Below, in pieces: positions 8,926 to 17,346 of a stretch of 64,000 nt of DNA. This DNA is from Octadecabacter antarcticus 307 (GTDB lineage: Bacteria > Pseudomonadota > Alphaproteobacteria > Rhodobacterales > Rhodobacteraceae): positions 858,501 through 922,500 of the forward strand of contig NC_020911.1 in assembly GCF_000155675.2 (NCBI RefSeq). The letters run 5' to 3'. Within the stretch, counting starts at the first letter, position 1. Each line of letters begins with the position of its first letter. Under the pieces are notes generated by a model. That model did not search any database. It was given only the letters and a program-made list of their open reading frames with translations, and was not told the DNA's origin. A program made the position numbers and the translations under genes.

Positions 8926-9741
8926 ATGTTAAGAACACTAGCCCTTATTGTCGCGATGGCCGTCCCTTCGGGGGCGGCTTTTGCGCAAGACCAGACATTG
9001 GCAGATATCCGCGCTGAACTGTCGGTCTTGTTTGGTGACGTGGCTGCGTTGCGCGCTGAATTGGTCGCGTCCGGTCTGTCCGGGCAGGGGTTCGCTGGAA
9101 CCACGCCGTTGGATCGATTGAATACCATTGAGGCAGAGCTGACACGCCTGACATCCAAAACCGAAAATCTGGAATTCCGCATCACCCGCATCACGCGCGA
9201 CGGCACCAACCGCATTGGCGATCTGGAGTTTCGGTTGTGTGAGCTTGAGGCGGGCTGTGACATTGGCGCCCTTGGTGAGACTCCGAGCCTCGGTGGCGTT
9301 GACGTAGAACCAACTGGCCCTGCACTTGAAACGCCCTTGGCGGGCGGGCAGTCGTTGGCGATTGGTGAACAAGAGGACTTTACGCGGGCGCAGGCGGCGA
9401 TCGCCTCCGGTGACTTTCGCGGCGCCGTTGACCTCCTTGCGACCTTCAATGAGACCTATCCGGGAAGCCCCGTAGCCGCTGACGCAAATTTGTTGCGGGG
9501 GCAGGCGTATGAACAAATGGGTGAAACGACGAATGCTGCGCGTGCATATCTCGCGGCGTTTTCCGGCAATCCTGAGGGTCCGGTGGCCCCTGCCGCGCTG
9601 ACCAAACTTGGTAGATCGCTCGCCGCCTTGGGCCAACAACGAGACGCTTGTGTGACTTTGGGAGAGGTCGCGACGCGGTTTCCGGGGGCGCCGGAAGTGG
9701 GCGAAGCGCAAGACGTGATGGCAACGCTCGGGTGCGGCTGA
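8926..9741 (+). CDS. cpoB: cell division coordinator CpoB (YbgF)
   Basis: CpoB is the periplasmic TPR protein that links Tol-Pal constriction to septal peptidoglycan synthesis. The 271 residues comprise a signal peptide (MLRTLALIVAMAVPSGAAFA), an N-terminal coiled-coil region with a LADIRAELSVL-type heptad pattern, and C-terminal TPR repeats (about 150-271, including FRGAVDLLATFNETYPGSP). The start ATG 8926 is preceded by GGGGGA at good spacing; the in-frame ATG at 8902 has no such site and would spoil the signal peptide. The 3' end overlaps the tilS start by 10 bases. Confidence 0.93.
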   Translation: MLRTLALIVAMAVPSGAAFAQDQTLADIRAELSVLFGDVAALRAELVASGLSGQGFAGTTPLDRLNTIEAELTRLTSKTENLEFRITRITRDGTNRIGDLEFRLCELEAGCDIGALGETPSLGGVDVEPTGPALETPLAGGQSLAIGEQEDFTRAQAAIASGDFRGAVDLLATFNETYPGSPVAADANLLRGQAYEQMGETTNAARAYLAAFSGNPEGPVAPAALTKLGRSLAALGQQRDACVTLGEVATRFPGAPEVGEAQDVMATLGCG

Positions 9742-11024
9742 GCAGTGAACAGCTGATCCCACTTGGGAACGACGGCAGTCTGATCCATTCCATTGACACA
9801 GCTTTTTTGACGTCTGAGCCAAAGAAAATCGGTGTTGCAGTATCGGGTGGTGGCGATTCCATGGCCCTTTTGCATATGTGCATCTGGTGGGCGAACCTTG
9901 TGGGTGTCACCGTTGAGGCTGTGACAGTCGATCATGGATTGCGGGCAGAAGCGGCTGATGAAGCAGCAGTCGTGGCGGCCTTTTGCAAGGATCAGGGGGT
10001 TTCCCATAGCGTTTTGAATTGGGACGGCGCGCTGGCTGAGGGTAATGTTCAAGCCGCCGCACGCGAGGCGCGCTATGCGTTGATGGCAGGTTGGGCCAAG
10101 TCGCGCGGTATTGCACACATGATGCTGGGCCATACGGCGGACGACATCGCAGAAACGTTTTTAATGCGCCTCGCGCGCACATCAGGTGTCGATGGGTTGG
10201 CCGCTATGGACGCGCGGTTTGATCGGGACGGTGTGAAATGGGCGCGACCGCTGTGGGAGCAACCACGCGCCCAATTGCGCAACTATTTGCGCCGCCATGA
10301 TGTGGGCTGGGTAGAAGACCCCAGCAACGAAGATCTGTCCCAGACCCGCCCCAAGGCCCGCAAGATCCTTAATGCTTTGGCGCCTTTGGGGATCGACGTT
10401 GGAACGTTGAAATCCACGGCAGCATTCCTGTCGAGCGCCAGGAGTGCGTTGCAATGTTGGGCTGCCGATGAGGCGCGGCGGGTTGTGACGTTCGAGCATG
10501 GCGACGTTATCATCCCAACGCGATCATGCCCGCCGGTTCACACGGAGATCGAGCGTCGTCTGCAATTGGCCGCCATTGGGTACATCAATGGTGAGGGGTA
10601 TCCGCCGCGTAAAATGGCGCTGAACTATCTTGATGTGGCATTGTTAAAACAAGACAGGCACACCGTTGCGGGGTGTTTTGTGACTAAGGTGGATGGCGGT
10701 CTGCGCTATTCGCGTGAACTCAATGCCGTGGAAGGCCCCATCGTGTGGTCCAACCGAAATGTTGCCAAAATTTGGGATGGGCGTTGGTCGCTGAGCGAAG
10801 ACCAAAATCATGACAGGGCAGGTGATTTGACCATTCGCGCCCTTGGCGATACGATGAAAGATGTTCCCGACTGGTGCGAATCTGGCCTACCTCGCGCCTC
10901 GCTTATGGCGTCACCTGCGGTGTTTGATGGAGAAACGCTTATCGCGGCACCTGTCGCGGGGCTACAAAACGGATTTAGCGCGCGCATTGTCGCGGATTTC
11001 GCTTCTTTCCTGCTTTCCCGTTGA
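9732..11024 (+). CDS. tilS: tRNA(Ile)-lysidine synthase TilS
   Basis: TilS uses ATP to attach lysine to C34 of the CAU-anticodon tRNA-Ile, so that it reads AUA. The PP-loop signature SGGGDSMAL lies at about residues 38-46, followed by the VDHGLR and HTADDIAETFLMRL stretches typical of the N-type ATPase domain. No ATG lies near the conserved N-terminus. I use GTG 9732, which overlaps the end of cpoB by 10 bases (430 aa); TTG 9762 is an alternative. ftsH follows after 85 bases, an order common in proteobacteria. Confidence 0.92.
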   Translation: MRLSSEQLIPLGNDGSLIHSIDTAFLTSEPKKIGVAVSGGGDSMALLHMCIWWANLVGVTVEAVTVDHGLRAEAADEAAVVAAFCKDQGVSHSVLNWDGALAEGNVQAAAREARYALMAGWAKSRGIAHMMLGHTADDIAETFLMRLARTSGVDGLAAMDARFDRDGVKWARPLWEQPRAQLRNYLRRHDVGWVEDPSNEDLSQTRPKARKILNALAPLGIDVGTLKSTAAFLSSARSALQCWAADEARRVVTFEHGDVIIPTRSCPPVHTEIERRLQLAAIGYINGEGYPPRKMALNYLDVALLKQDRHTVAGCFVTKVDGGLRYSRELNAVEGPIVWSNRNVAKIWDGRWSLSEDQNHDRAGDLTIRALGDTMKDVPDWCESGLPRASLMASPAVFDGETLIAAPVAGLQNGFSARIVADFASFLLSR

Positions 11025-11109
11025 ACTCAAACCCCAAGCCTCTATCTTAGGAGGGTGGAAATCAGACCAGTGGTTTGTGTTCCGAATGAATTTCTAAAGG
11101 AGTGTCGCT

Positions 11110-13029
11110 TTGGGCAACGCACGTAATTTGGCCTTCTGGGTCGTGCTTTTCGTTCTCGTTATTTCGCTGTTCAACTTGTTTGGCAACGGACAGGGAACAA
11201 CGCAGACCAACGAAAAAAGCTATTCGGAATTTGTGCAGGCGGTTGACGCAGGCGCAGTTTCGCAGGCCCGTGTGGATGGCGAAAAGCTGTTCTATCGTGG
11301 GTCGGACAATCGCACCTATCAAGTGATTATCGGGGCGGACACAGGGGTTACGGACCTGTTGATCGACAGTGGTGTCCCGCTGACGTTTGAAGAGCAGCAG
11401 CAATCTGGCCTGACGACATTCCTTGTCAGTCTGCTGCCATTCCTGTTGCTGATCGGTGTGTGGATTTTCTTTATGAACCGGATGCAGGGCGGCGGCAAAG
11501 GTGGCGCGATGGGCTTTGGCAAATCCAAGGCCAAGATGCTGTCAGAAAAGTCGGGTCGCGTGACGTTTGATGACGTGGCGGGCATCGATGAAGCCAAAGA
11601 AGAACTGGAAGAAATCGTTGAATTCTTGCGCAACCCGCAGAAATTCTCACGGCTTGGCGGTAAGATTCCGAAAGGTGCCCTTCTTGTGGGCCCCCCCGGT
11701 ACGGGTAAAACACTGCTGGCACGCGCCATTGCGGGCGAGGCTGGTGTGCCGTTCTTTACGATTTCCGGTTCTGATTTTGTCGAAATGTTTGTTGGTGTGG
11801 GTGCATCACGTGTGCGCGACATGTTCGAACAGGCCAAGAAAAATGCGCCCTGTATTATCTTCATCGACGAGATCGACGCAGTCGGTCGTGCGCGCGGTGT
11901 TGGCATGGGCGGCGGCAACGACGAACGCGAACAGACATTGAACCAATTGTTGGTTGAGATGGACGGTTTTGAGGCCAACGAAGGTGTCATCATCATCGCA
12001 GCCACCAACCGCAAAGACGTGCTCGACCCTGCGTTGCTGCGCCCCGGTCGTTTTGACCGCCAAGTCACTGTGAGCAATCCAGACATCAAAGGTCGCGAAA
12101 AGATCTTAGGTGTCCATGCGCGCAAAACGCCGCTCGGCCCCGATGTTGACTTGCGGATTATCGCACGTGGTTCGCCAGGGTTTTCGGGTGCAGACCTTGC
12201 CAACCTCGTGAACGAGGCGGCCTTGACTGCGGCCCGTATTGGTCGGCGTTTTGTGGCGATGGCCGATTTTGAATCCGCCAAGGACAAGATCATGATGGGG
12301 GCTGAACGTCGCTCAATGATCATGACGGACGCGCAAAAGGAGATGACGGCGTACCACGAGGCGGGCCATGCGGTGGTTGGTATAACGATGCCTAAATGCG
12401 ATCCGGTCTATAAGGCCACGATTATTCCGCGCGGTGGTGCATTGGGTATGGTGATGAGCCTGCCAGAGATGGACCGGCTCAATATGTTCCGCGACGAATG
12501 TCACCAGCGTTTGGCGATGACGATGGCGGGCAAAGCTGCTGAGGTCATCAAATATGGTGAAGATCAGGTGTCCAACGGTCCGGCTGGTGACATCCAGCAG
12601 GCCAGCCAGTTGGCGCGTGCGATGATCATGCGCTGGGGCATGTCCGACAAGGTCGGCAATATCGACTATTCTGAAGCCCACGAAGGATATTCCGGCAACA
12701 CCGGTGGTTTTTCGGTCTCGGCCGATACCAAGGGCATGATCGAGGACGAGGTTAAGGCGTTCATCGAGACTGGTTATCAAAAGGCGCTCGAAATTCTTAA
12801 GGAAAAGAATGTCGAGTTTGAACGCCTTGGTCAGGGTCTGTTGGAATACGAAACGCTGACAGGTGCCGAGATTAAGCGCGTTATGGCGGGTGATACGCTG
12901 AATCGCGATGATGACGATGACGGTATGGATATCCCACCGGTGTCTGGCAATTCGGCTACAGCTATCCCGAAGACTAAGCCACGCAAGCCTAAGAGCGACG
13001 GGAACATGGAACCAGAACCGTCTGTGTAA
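11110..13029 (+). CDS. ftsH: ATP-dependent zinc metalloprotease FtsH
   Basis: FtsH is the membrane-bound AAA+ protease that degrades damaged membrane proteins and regulators. The 639 residues hold two membrane spans (about 8-24 and 104-122), Walker A GPPGTGKT (194-201), Walker [12 protein letters not shown], the second region of homology ([11 protein letters not shown]) and the zinc site HEAGH (416-420). The start is TTG 11110, with AAAGGAG seven bases upstream; no ATG exists near this position. The acidic C-terminal tail (RDDDDDGMD) is family-typical in variability. A strong terminator follows at 13055. Confidence 0.97.
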   Translation: MGNARNLAFWVVLFVLVISLFNLFGNGQGTTQTNEKSYSEFVQAVDAGAVSQARVDGEKLFYRGSDNRTYQVIIGADTGVTDLLIDSGVPLTFEEQQQSGLTTFLVSLLPFLLLIGVWIFFMNRMQGGGKGGAMGFGKSKAKMLSEKSGRVTFDDVAGIDEAKEELEEIVEFLRNPQKFSRLGGKIPKGALLVGPPGTGKTLLARAIAGEAGVPFFTISGSDFVEMFVGVGASRVRDMFEQAKKNAPCIIFIDEIDAVGRARGVGMGGGNDEREQTLNQLLVEMDGFEANEGVIIIAATNRKDVLDPALLRPGRFDRQVTVSNPDIKGREKILGVHARKTPLGPDVDLRIIARGSPGFSGADLANLVNEAALTAARIGRRFVAMADFESAKDKIMMGAERRSMIMTDAQKEMTAYHEAGHAVVGITMPKCDPVYKATIIPRGGALGMVMSLPEMDRLNMFRDECHQRLAMTMAGKAAEVIKYGEDQVSNGPAGDIQQASQLARAMIMRWGMSDKVGNIDYSEAHEGYSGNTGGFSVSADTKGMIEDEVKAFIETGYQKALEILKEKNVEFERLGQGLLEYETLTGAEIKRVMAGDTLNRDDDDDGMDIPPVSGNSATAIPKTKPRKPKSDGNMEPEPSV

Positions 13030-13054
13030 GCTGATTGTGCGATGACAAAAAAAC

Positions 13055-13086
13055 AGCCCCCGACCCGAAAGGTTCGGGGGTTTTTC
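13055..13086 (+). terminator. rho-independent terminator after ftsH
   Basis: CCCCCGACC (13057-13065) pairs with GGTTCGGGGG (13071-13080) with one bulged T, around a short CGAAA loop. TTTTT follows at 13081-13085. It lies 26 bases after the ftsH stop. Confidence 0.9.
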
Positions 13087-13174
13087 GTTTCTGGCATTAA
13101 TAAAGGGGCCCGCCAAGATTTGGCTTGAGCCTGCGACCGCTTCGCGCCACTTTCGCACACAAAGGAGAGACGTC

Positions 13175-13756
13175 ATGCCCGCACTCAAGCGAACCCACTA
13201 CACCGCCGAAATCGTCTGGTTGGGGGCCGTGATGACCGATGTGCGCGACGCGCTGATCGCACCCGCCCGCGACATGTTGGAGCTGACATTTGATGGGGTC
13301 GAAGGCGCGTTTCATGCCGGTCTGACGCGGCCCGCCTGCATGCGTGTGAAATCACAATACCCCAAAGGCACGTCGATCAAGAATGAACGCCAGCTTAGCA
13401 TCGTGAGCCAAGAGGAGCTTGACCAGATTGCCGCCAAGATGGGTGTTGATGCGGTCGACCCTGCGCGTCTGGGCGCGACGATGGTGATCAAAGGCATTGC
13501 CGATTTTAGCCATGTGCCACCGTCTTCGCGGCTACAAGCGCCCAGTGGCGCGACGGTGACGGTGGATATGGAAAACCGGCCCTGCCTGTTTCCGGCTAAA
13601 TCTTTGATGGTGGACCACGGTGACAGCGCGAAAGGGTTTAAACCTGCCGCCAAGGACCGTCGCGGTGTGACGGCATGGGTCGCGGCAGAGGGGCGTGTGG
13701 TGGTTGGTGATGTCCTGACTTTGCATATCCCGGACCAGCCAGAATGGGCGCCGTAA
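13175..13756 (+). CDS. MOSC domain-containing protein
   Basis: The 193-residue protein resembles free-standing MOSC (molybdenum cofactor sulfurase C-terminal) domains. It has an N-terminal beta-rich start, the stretch ERQLSIVSQEELDQIA, and a late ENRPC motif whose Cys fits the metal-sulfur-binding cysteine of this family. Such proteins are thought to deliver sulfur to, or bind, the molybdenum cofactor; the substrate of this one is unknown. AAAGGAGAGACGTC precedes ATG 13175 and settles the start. It is a separate unit after the ftsH terminator, and fhs starts 169 bases later on the same strand. Confidence 0.7.
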   Translation: MPALKRTHYTAEIVWLGAVMTDVRDALIAPARDMLELTFDGVEGAFHAGLTRPACMRVKSQYPKGTSIKNERQLSIVSQEELDQIAAKMGVDAVDPARLGATMVIKGIADFSHVPPSSRLQAPSGATVTVDMENRPCLFPAKSLMVDHGDSAKGFKPAAKDRRGVTAWVAAEGRVVVGDVLTLHIPDQPEWAP

Positions 13757-13925
13757 CCTGCAAATCTGACTGTCCGCCGATTCCGACGGCGAAACTGTCG
13801 TTATCGCGTTCCATATCTTGTCACTGCCGTGTTTACGGTGTGCCAAAGCGCAACATCATGAGTGTGCGCCCAAATCATAACGGACGCTTCGTCCAGACGA
13901 TCAAACATGAACTGAGGAAAAGACC

Positions 13926-15602
13926 ATGGGTTACAAGACTGACATCGAAATCGCACGCGAAGCCAACAAGAAGCCGATCCAAGAGATTGGCGCGAAGCTG
14001 GGCATTAGCAGCGATGATTTGCTGCCATATGGTCACGACAAGGCGAAAGTCAGCCAGTCGTTCATCAATTCCGTTCAGGGTAACAAAAGTGGCAAACTGA
14101 TCCTTGTCACTGCGATCAACCCGACGCCTGCGGGCGAAGGTAAGACAACGACGACGGTTGGTCTGGGCGATGGTCTGAACCGCATCGGCAAAAAGGCCGC
14201 TGTTTGTATCCGCGAAGCATCGCTTGGGCCAAACTTTGGCATGAAGGGCGGGGCCGCTGGTGGTGGCTACGCGCAGATCGTGCCGATGGAAGACATGAAC
14301 CTGCATTTTACGGGTGATTTCCACGCGATTACGTCTGCGCATTCACTGCTGTCGGCGATGATCGACAACCATATCTATTGGGGCAATGAGCTGGAAATCG
14401 ACATTCGCCGCGTTGTGTGGCGTCGTGTCGTTGACATGAACGACCGCGCTTTGCGCCAGATCACGGCGTCTTTGGGTGGGGTGGCCAACGGGTTCCCACG
14501 CGAAGCGGGTTTCGACATCACTGTGGCGTCCGAAGTCATGGCGATCCTGTGCCTGTCCAATAACCTCAAAGACCTCGAAAAGCGGCTTGGCGACATGATC
14601 GTGGCCTACCGCCGCGATCGGAGCCCTGTGTTCGCACGTGACATCAAAGCCGACGGCGCGATGACGGTGCTGTTGAAAGACGCGATGCAGCCGAATTTGG
14701 TGCAGACGTTGGAAAACAACCCGGCGTTCGTGCATGGCGGGCCGTTCGCCAATATCGCGCATGGCTGTAATTCGGTCATCGCGACGACGACGGCGCTGAA
14801 GATTGCCGATTACGTTGTGACCGAAGCAGGGTTTGGTGCCGATCTTGGCGCTGAGAAATTCATGAACATCAAGTGTCGCAAGGCAGGTCTGGCACCTGAT
14901 TGTGTGGTGCTGGTCGCGACAGTGCGGGCGATGAAAATGAATGGTGGCGTCGCCAAGGCAGATCTTGGAAACGAAGACGTCGCGGCTGTGAACAATGGCT
15001 GTGCCAACCTTGGCCGTCACATCGGCAACCTGAAATCTTTCGGGGTTCCGGTTGTTGTGGCGATCAACCACTTTGTCACTGATACTGATGCAGAAGTGCA
15101 GGCCGTGAAGGATTATGTGAAGACCCAAGGGTCCGAAGCGATCCTGTCGCAGCACTGGGAGCATGGATCCAAGGGGTCCGAAGCATTGGCAACACGCGTG
15201 GCTGAAATTGCCGACAGTGGCATCAGCGCATTCGCACCGATCTACCCTGATAACATGAGGCTGGCCGATAAGATCCAAACGATTGCCAAGCGCATTTACC
15301 ACGCGGACGAGGCGTTGATGGATCAAAAAATCCGCGATCAACTGAAGTTGTGGGAAGAACAGGGCTATGGCAACTTGCCGGTTTGTATGGCGAAAACGCA
15401 ATACTCGTTCTCAACTGATCCGACGTTGCGCGGTGCGCCGACTGGGTTCTCTGTGCCGGTGCGCGAAGTGCGTCTGTCTGCGGGTGCGGGTTTTGTGGTG
15501 GCTGTCTGTGGTGAGATCATGACGATGCCGGGCTTGCCGCGCGTGCCGTCCGCTGAGAACATTCATTTGAATGATGACGGCCAAATCGAAGGTCTATTTT
15601 AA
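13926..15602 (+). CDS. fhs: formate--tetrahydrofolate ligase
   Basis: This enzyme makes 10-formyl-THF from formate, THF and ATP, feeding purine and one-carbon pathways. The 558-residue length is standard. The nucleotide-binding loop [18 protein letters not shown] lies at about residues 67-84, followed by [19 protein letters not shown], a family hallmark. GAGGAAAAGACC precedes ATG 13926. folD follows 90 bases downstream, so formate can be carried through to methylene-THF; in marine Rhodobacteraceae these two genes serve C1 oxidation of demethylated compounds. Confidence 0.97.
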   Translation: MGYKTDIEIAREANKKPIQEIGAKLGISSDDLLPYGHDKAKVSQSFINSVQGNKSGKLILVTAINPTPAGEGKTTTTVGLGDGLNRIGKKAAVCIREASLGPNFGMKGGAAGGGYAQIVPMEDMNLHFTGDFHAITSAHSLLSAMIDNHIYWGNELEIDIRRVVWRRVVDMNDRALRQITASLGGVANGFPREAGFDITVASEVMAILCLSNNLKDLEKRLGDMIVAYRRDRSPVFARDIKADGAMTVLLKDAMQPNLVQTLENNPAFVHGGPFANIAHGCNSVIATTTALKIADYVVTEAGFGADLGAEKFMNIKCRKAGLAPDCVVLVATVRAMKMNGGVAKADLGNEDVAAVNNGCANLGRHIGNLKSFGVPVVVAINHFVTDTDAEVQAVKDYVKTQGSEAILSQHWEHGSKGSEALATRVAEIADSGISAFAPIYPDNMRLADKIQTIAKRIYHADEALMDQKIRDQLKLWEEQGYGNLPVCMAKTQYSFSTDPTLRGAPTGFSVPVREVRLSAGAGFVVAVCGEIMTMPGLPRVPSAENIHLNDDGQIEGLF

Positions 15603-15626
15603 TAAACTGAGGGCGGGACGTCGCTG

Positions 15627-15642
15627 TTTGGCATATGCCAAA
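15627..15642. repeat. 16-bp perfect palindrome between fhs and folD
   Basis: TTTGGCATATGCCAAA reads the same on both strands. It sits inside a larger possible stem made by GAGGGCG on the left (about 15609-15615) and CGCCCT on the right (15645-15650). No T run follows, so it does not look like a terminator. It could be an operator or an mRNA structure. Confidence 0.6.
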
Positions 15643-15692
15643 GGCGCCCTGCCCACCGTCCCCACACGGGGGCTAAAATTTAGGGGACTACG

Positions 15693-16586
15693 ATGACAGC
15701 CACGGTAATTGACGGAAAAGCCTTTGCAGCCAAAGTGCGCGGATTGGTTGGTGAACAAGTCGCCATGCTGAAGGCGGATCACGGGATCACACCCGGTCTG
15801 TCTGTCGTGCTGGTCGGGGACGACCCTGCAAGCCAAGTCTACGTCAAATCCAAAGGTAAAATGACTGTCGAGGTTGGCATGAAGTCGGTCGAGCACCGCA
15901 TGGACGCCGACGTGTCTGAGACGGATTTGCTGGCGATGGTGCAAAGCCTGAACGTTGATCCAACCATTCATGGCATTCTTGTGCAACTGCCGCTACCGGA
16001 GCATTTGAACAGCGATCTGGTGATCAATTCCATCGATCCAGCCAAGGACGTTGACGGGTTTCATATTTCTAACGTCGGGCTGCTGGGCACGGGTCAAAAG
16101 GCCATGGTTCCCTGTACGCCGCTGGGATCGTTGATGATGCTGCGCGATCAACTTGGGTCGCTGTCGGGTCTGAACGCGGTGATCATTGGCCGGTCAAACA
16201 TTGTTGGCAAACCGATGGCGCAGCTTTTGCTGGGTGACAGTTGTACGGTGACGATTGCCCATTCGCGGACCAAAGATTTGGCGGATGTTGTGCGCCGCGC
16301 GGATATCGTTGTGGCTGCCGTTGGCCGTGCGCAAATGGTTCCCGGTGATTGGATCAAACCGGGTGCGACGGTGATTGACGTTGGCATCAACCGCATCGAC
16401 AAGCCAGAGGGTGGCACACGTCTGGTTGGTGATGTTGATTATGACAGCTGCGCGGCCGTTGCTGGCGCGATCACGCCCGTGCCGGGCGGTGTTGGACCGA
16501 TGACGATTGCCTGCCTGCTTGCCAATACTGTGACGGCGTGCTGCCGTGCAAACAATCTTGCGGAACCGGAAGGTCTGACTGCCTAA
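15693..16586 (+). CDS. folD: bifunctional methylenetetrahydrofolate dehydrogenase/cyclohydrolase FolD
   Basis: FolD interconverts 5,10-methylene-THF and 10-formyl-THF with NADP. The 297 residues contain the substrate-site stretch [16 protein letters not shown] with Y50 and the catalytic Lys K54, then [11 protein letters not shown], and the NADP-binding [15 protein letters not shown]. The start ATG 15693 follows AGGGGACTACG. It is on the same strand as fhs and works directly downstream of it. A convergent minus-strand gene (pdeM) ends 22 bases after its stop. Confidence 0.97.
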   Translation: MTATVIDGKAFAAKVRGLVGEQVAMLKADHGITPGLSVVLVGDDPASQVYVKSKGKMTVEVGMKSVEHRMDADVSETDLLAMVQSLNVDPTIHGILVQLPLPEHLNSDLVINSIDPAKDVDGFHISNVGLLGTGQKAMVPCTPLGSLMMLRDQLGSLSGLNAVIIGRSNIVGKPMAQLLLGDSCTVTIAHSRTKDLADVVRRADIVVAAVGRAQMVPGDWIKPGATVIDVGINRIDKPEGGTRLVGDVDYDSCAAVAGAITPVPGGVGPMTIACLLANTVTACCRANNLAEPEGLTA

Positions 16587-16608
16587 AGGGTTTTTGGACA
16601 GGTTTCAG

Positions 16609-17280
16609 TTAACGACTGGTACAGGCGGCCAGTGGAACGGGCATGGCGTGTTTTCCGGTCAGAATTGCAATCGCATCGGTGGACATCAGATCAGCCAAAA
16701 CCGCGTGATTTGCTGACATCCCACCGGTGTAGGCCCCGAACGCGGGCATAATCAGGCGCGCCTTATCCAGTAGAAAGCACGGTCTGCGCCCCACACCGCG
16801 AAGGGTGGCTTTGGGATGGTAATGGCCCGAAATTTCGCCTGATACTGCGCGCAGCGGTTGTGCAATATGGCGAAATGTAAGTGCACTGCGTTGAATTTCT
16901 GCCATGTGCGACCCACCCAAATCCACCGGGCCAGGGTCATGATTGCCTTCGATCCAGATCCATTCACGTCCCGCCTGCAAACGGGCCAGCGTTGCGCGGG
17001 TTTCATCGCTGACGGATTTTGCCGCACCCAGATCGTCGAAACTATCGCCCAGACAAACCACTTCCACAGGGTCGGTCGCGGCAACGGCTTCTTGCAGCCG
17101 CCACAGGGTTTCACGGGTTTCATAGGGCGGCAACAGTGTGCCGCCGCGCCGCGCAATCCGTTCGGACTTGCCAAGATGGAGGTCGGACACGCATAGAATA
17201 CGCGCAGCAGGGTACCACAGGGACCCATCTGCGCGCGCGTGCAAAAGGACCTTGGCAAGGTTGAAAACGTGATCGTTCAT
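16609..17280 (-). CDS. pdeM: ligase-associated DNA damage response endonuclease PdeM
   Basis: This metallophosphoesterase is found beside DNA-ligase and Lhr-type helicase genes and is thought to process DNA ends in repair. Calcineurin-fold motifs in the 223 residues are VSDLHLGKSERIARRGG, LGDSFDD, EGNHD and GHYHPKA, covering the di-metal ligands. I start at ATG 17280 (MNDHVFNLAK) because this fits the usual N-terminus; an in-frame GTG at 17328 would add 16 residues. It lies 66 bases after the helicase stop on the same strand, so the two are probably co-transcribed. No ligase gene is in the window. Confidence 0.87.
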   Translation of the reverse strand: MNDHVFNLAKVLLHARADGSLWYPAARILCVSDLHLGKSERIARRGGTLLPPYETRETLWRLQEAVAATDPVEVVCLGDSFDDLGAAKSVSDETRATLARLQAGREWIWIEGNHDPGPVDLGGSHMAEIQRSALTFRHIAQPLRAVSGEISGHYHPKATLRGVGRRPCFLLDKARLIMPAFGAYTGGMSANHAVLADLMSTDAIAILTGKHAMPVPLAACTSR

Positions 17281-17346
17281 GATCTGTTCTATGACGGGCC
17301 TTTCGCCCAAGGTCCAGCTTTCACACAAGGTCTGGCGATCAACCCG

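Noticed and set aside
11319..12323. 334-codon minus-strand open frame opposite ftsH
   Set aside because: It is a shadow of the strongly conserved ftsH frame, Ser/Arg-rich, with no recognisable motif.
14343..15401. 352-codon minus-strand open frame opposite fhs
   Set aside because: It lies fully inside fhs; its His/Arg/Gln-rich composition is that of an antisense shadow.
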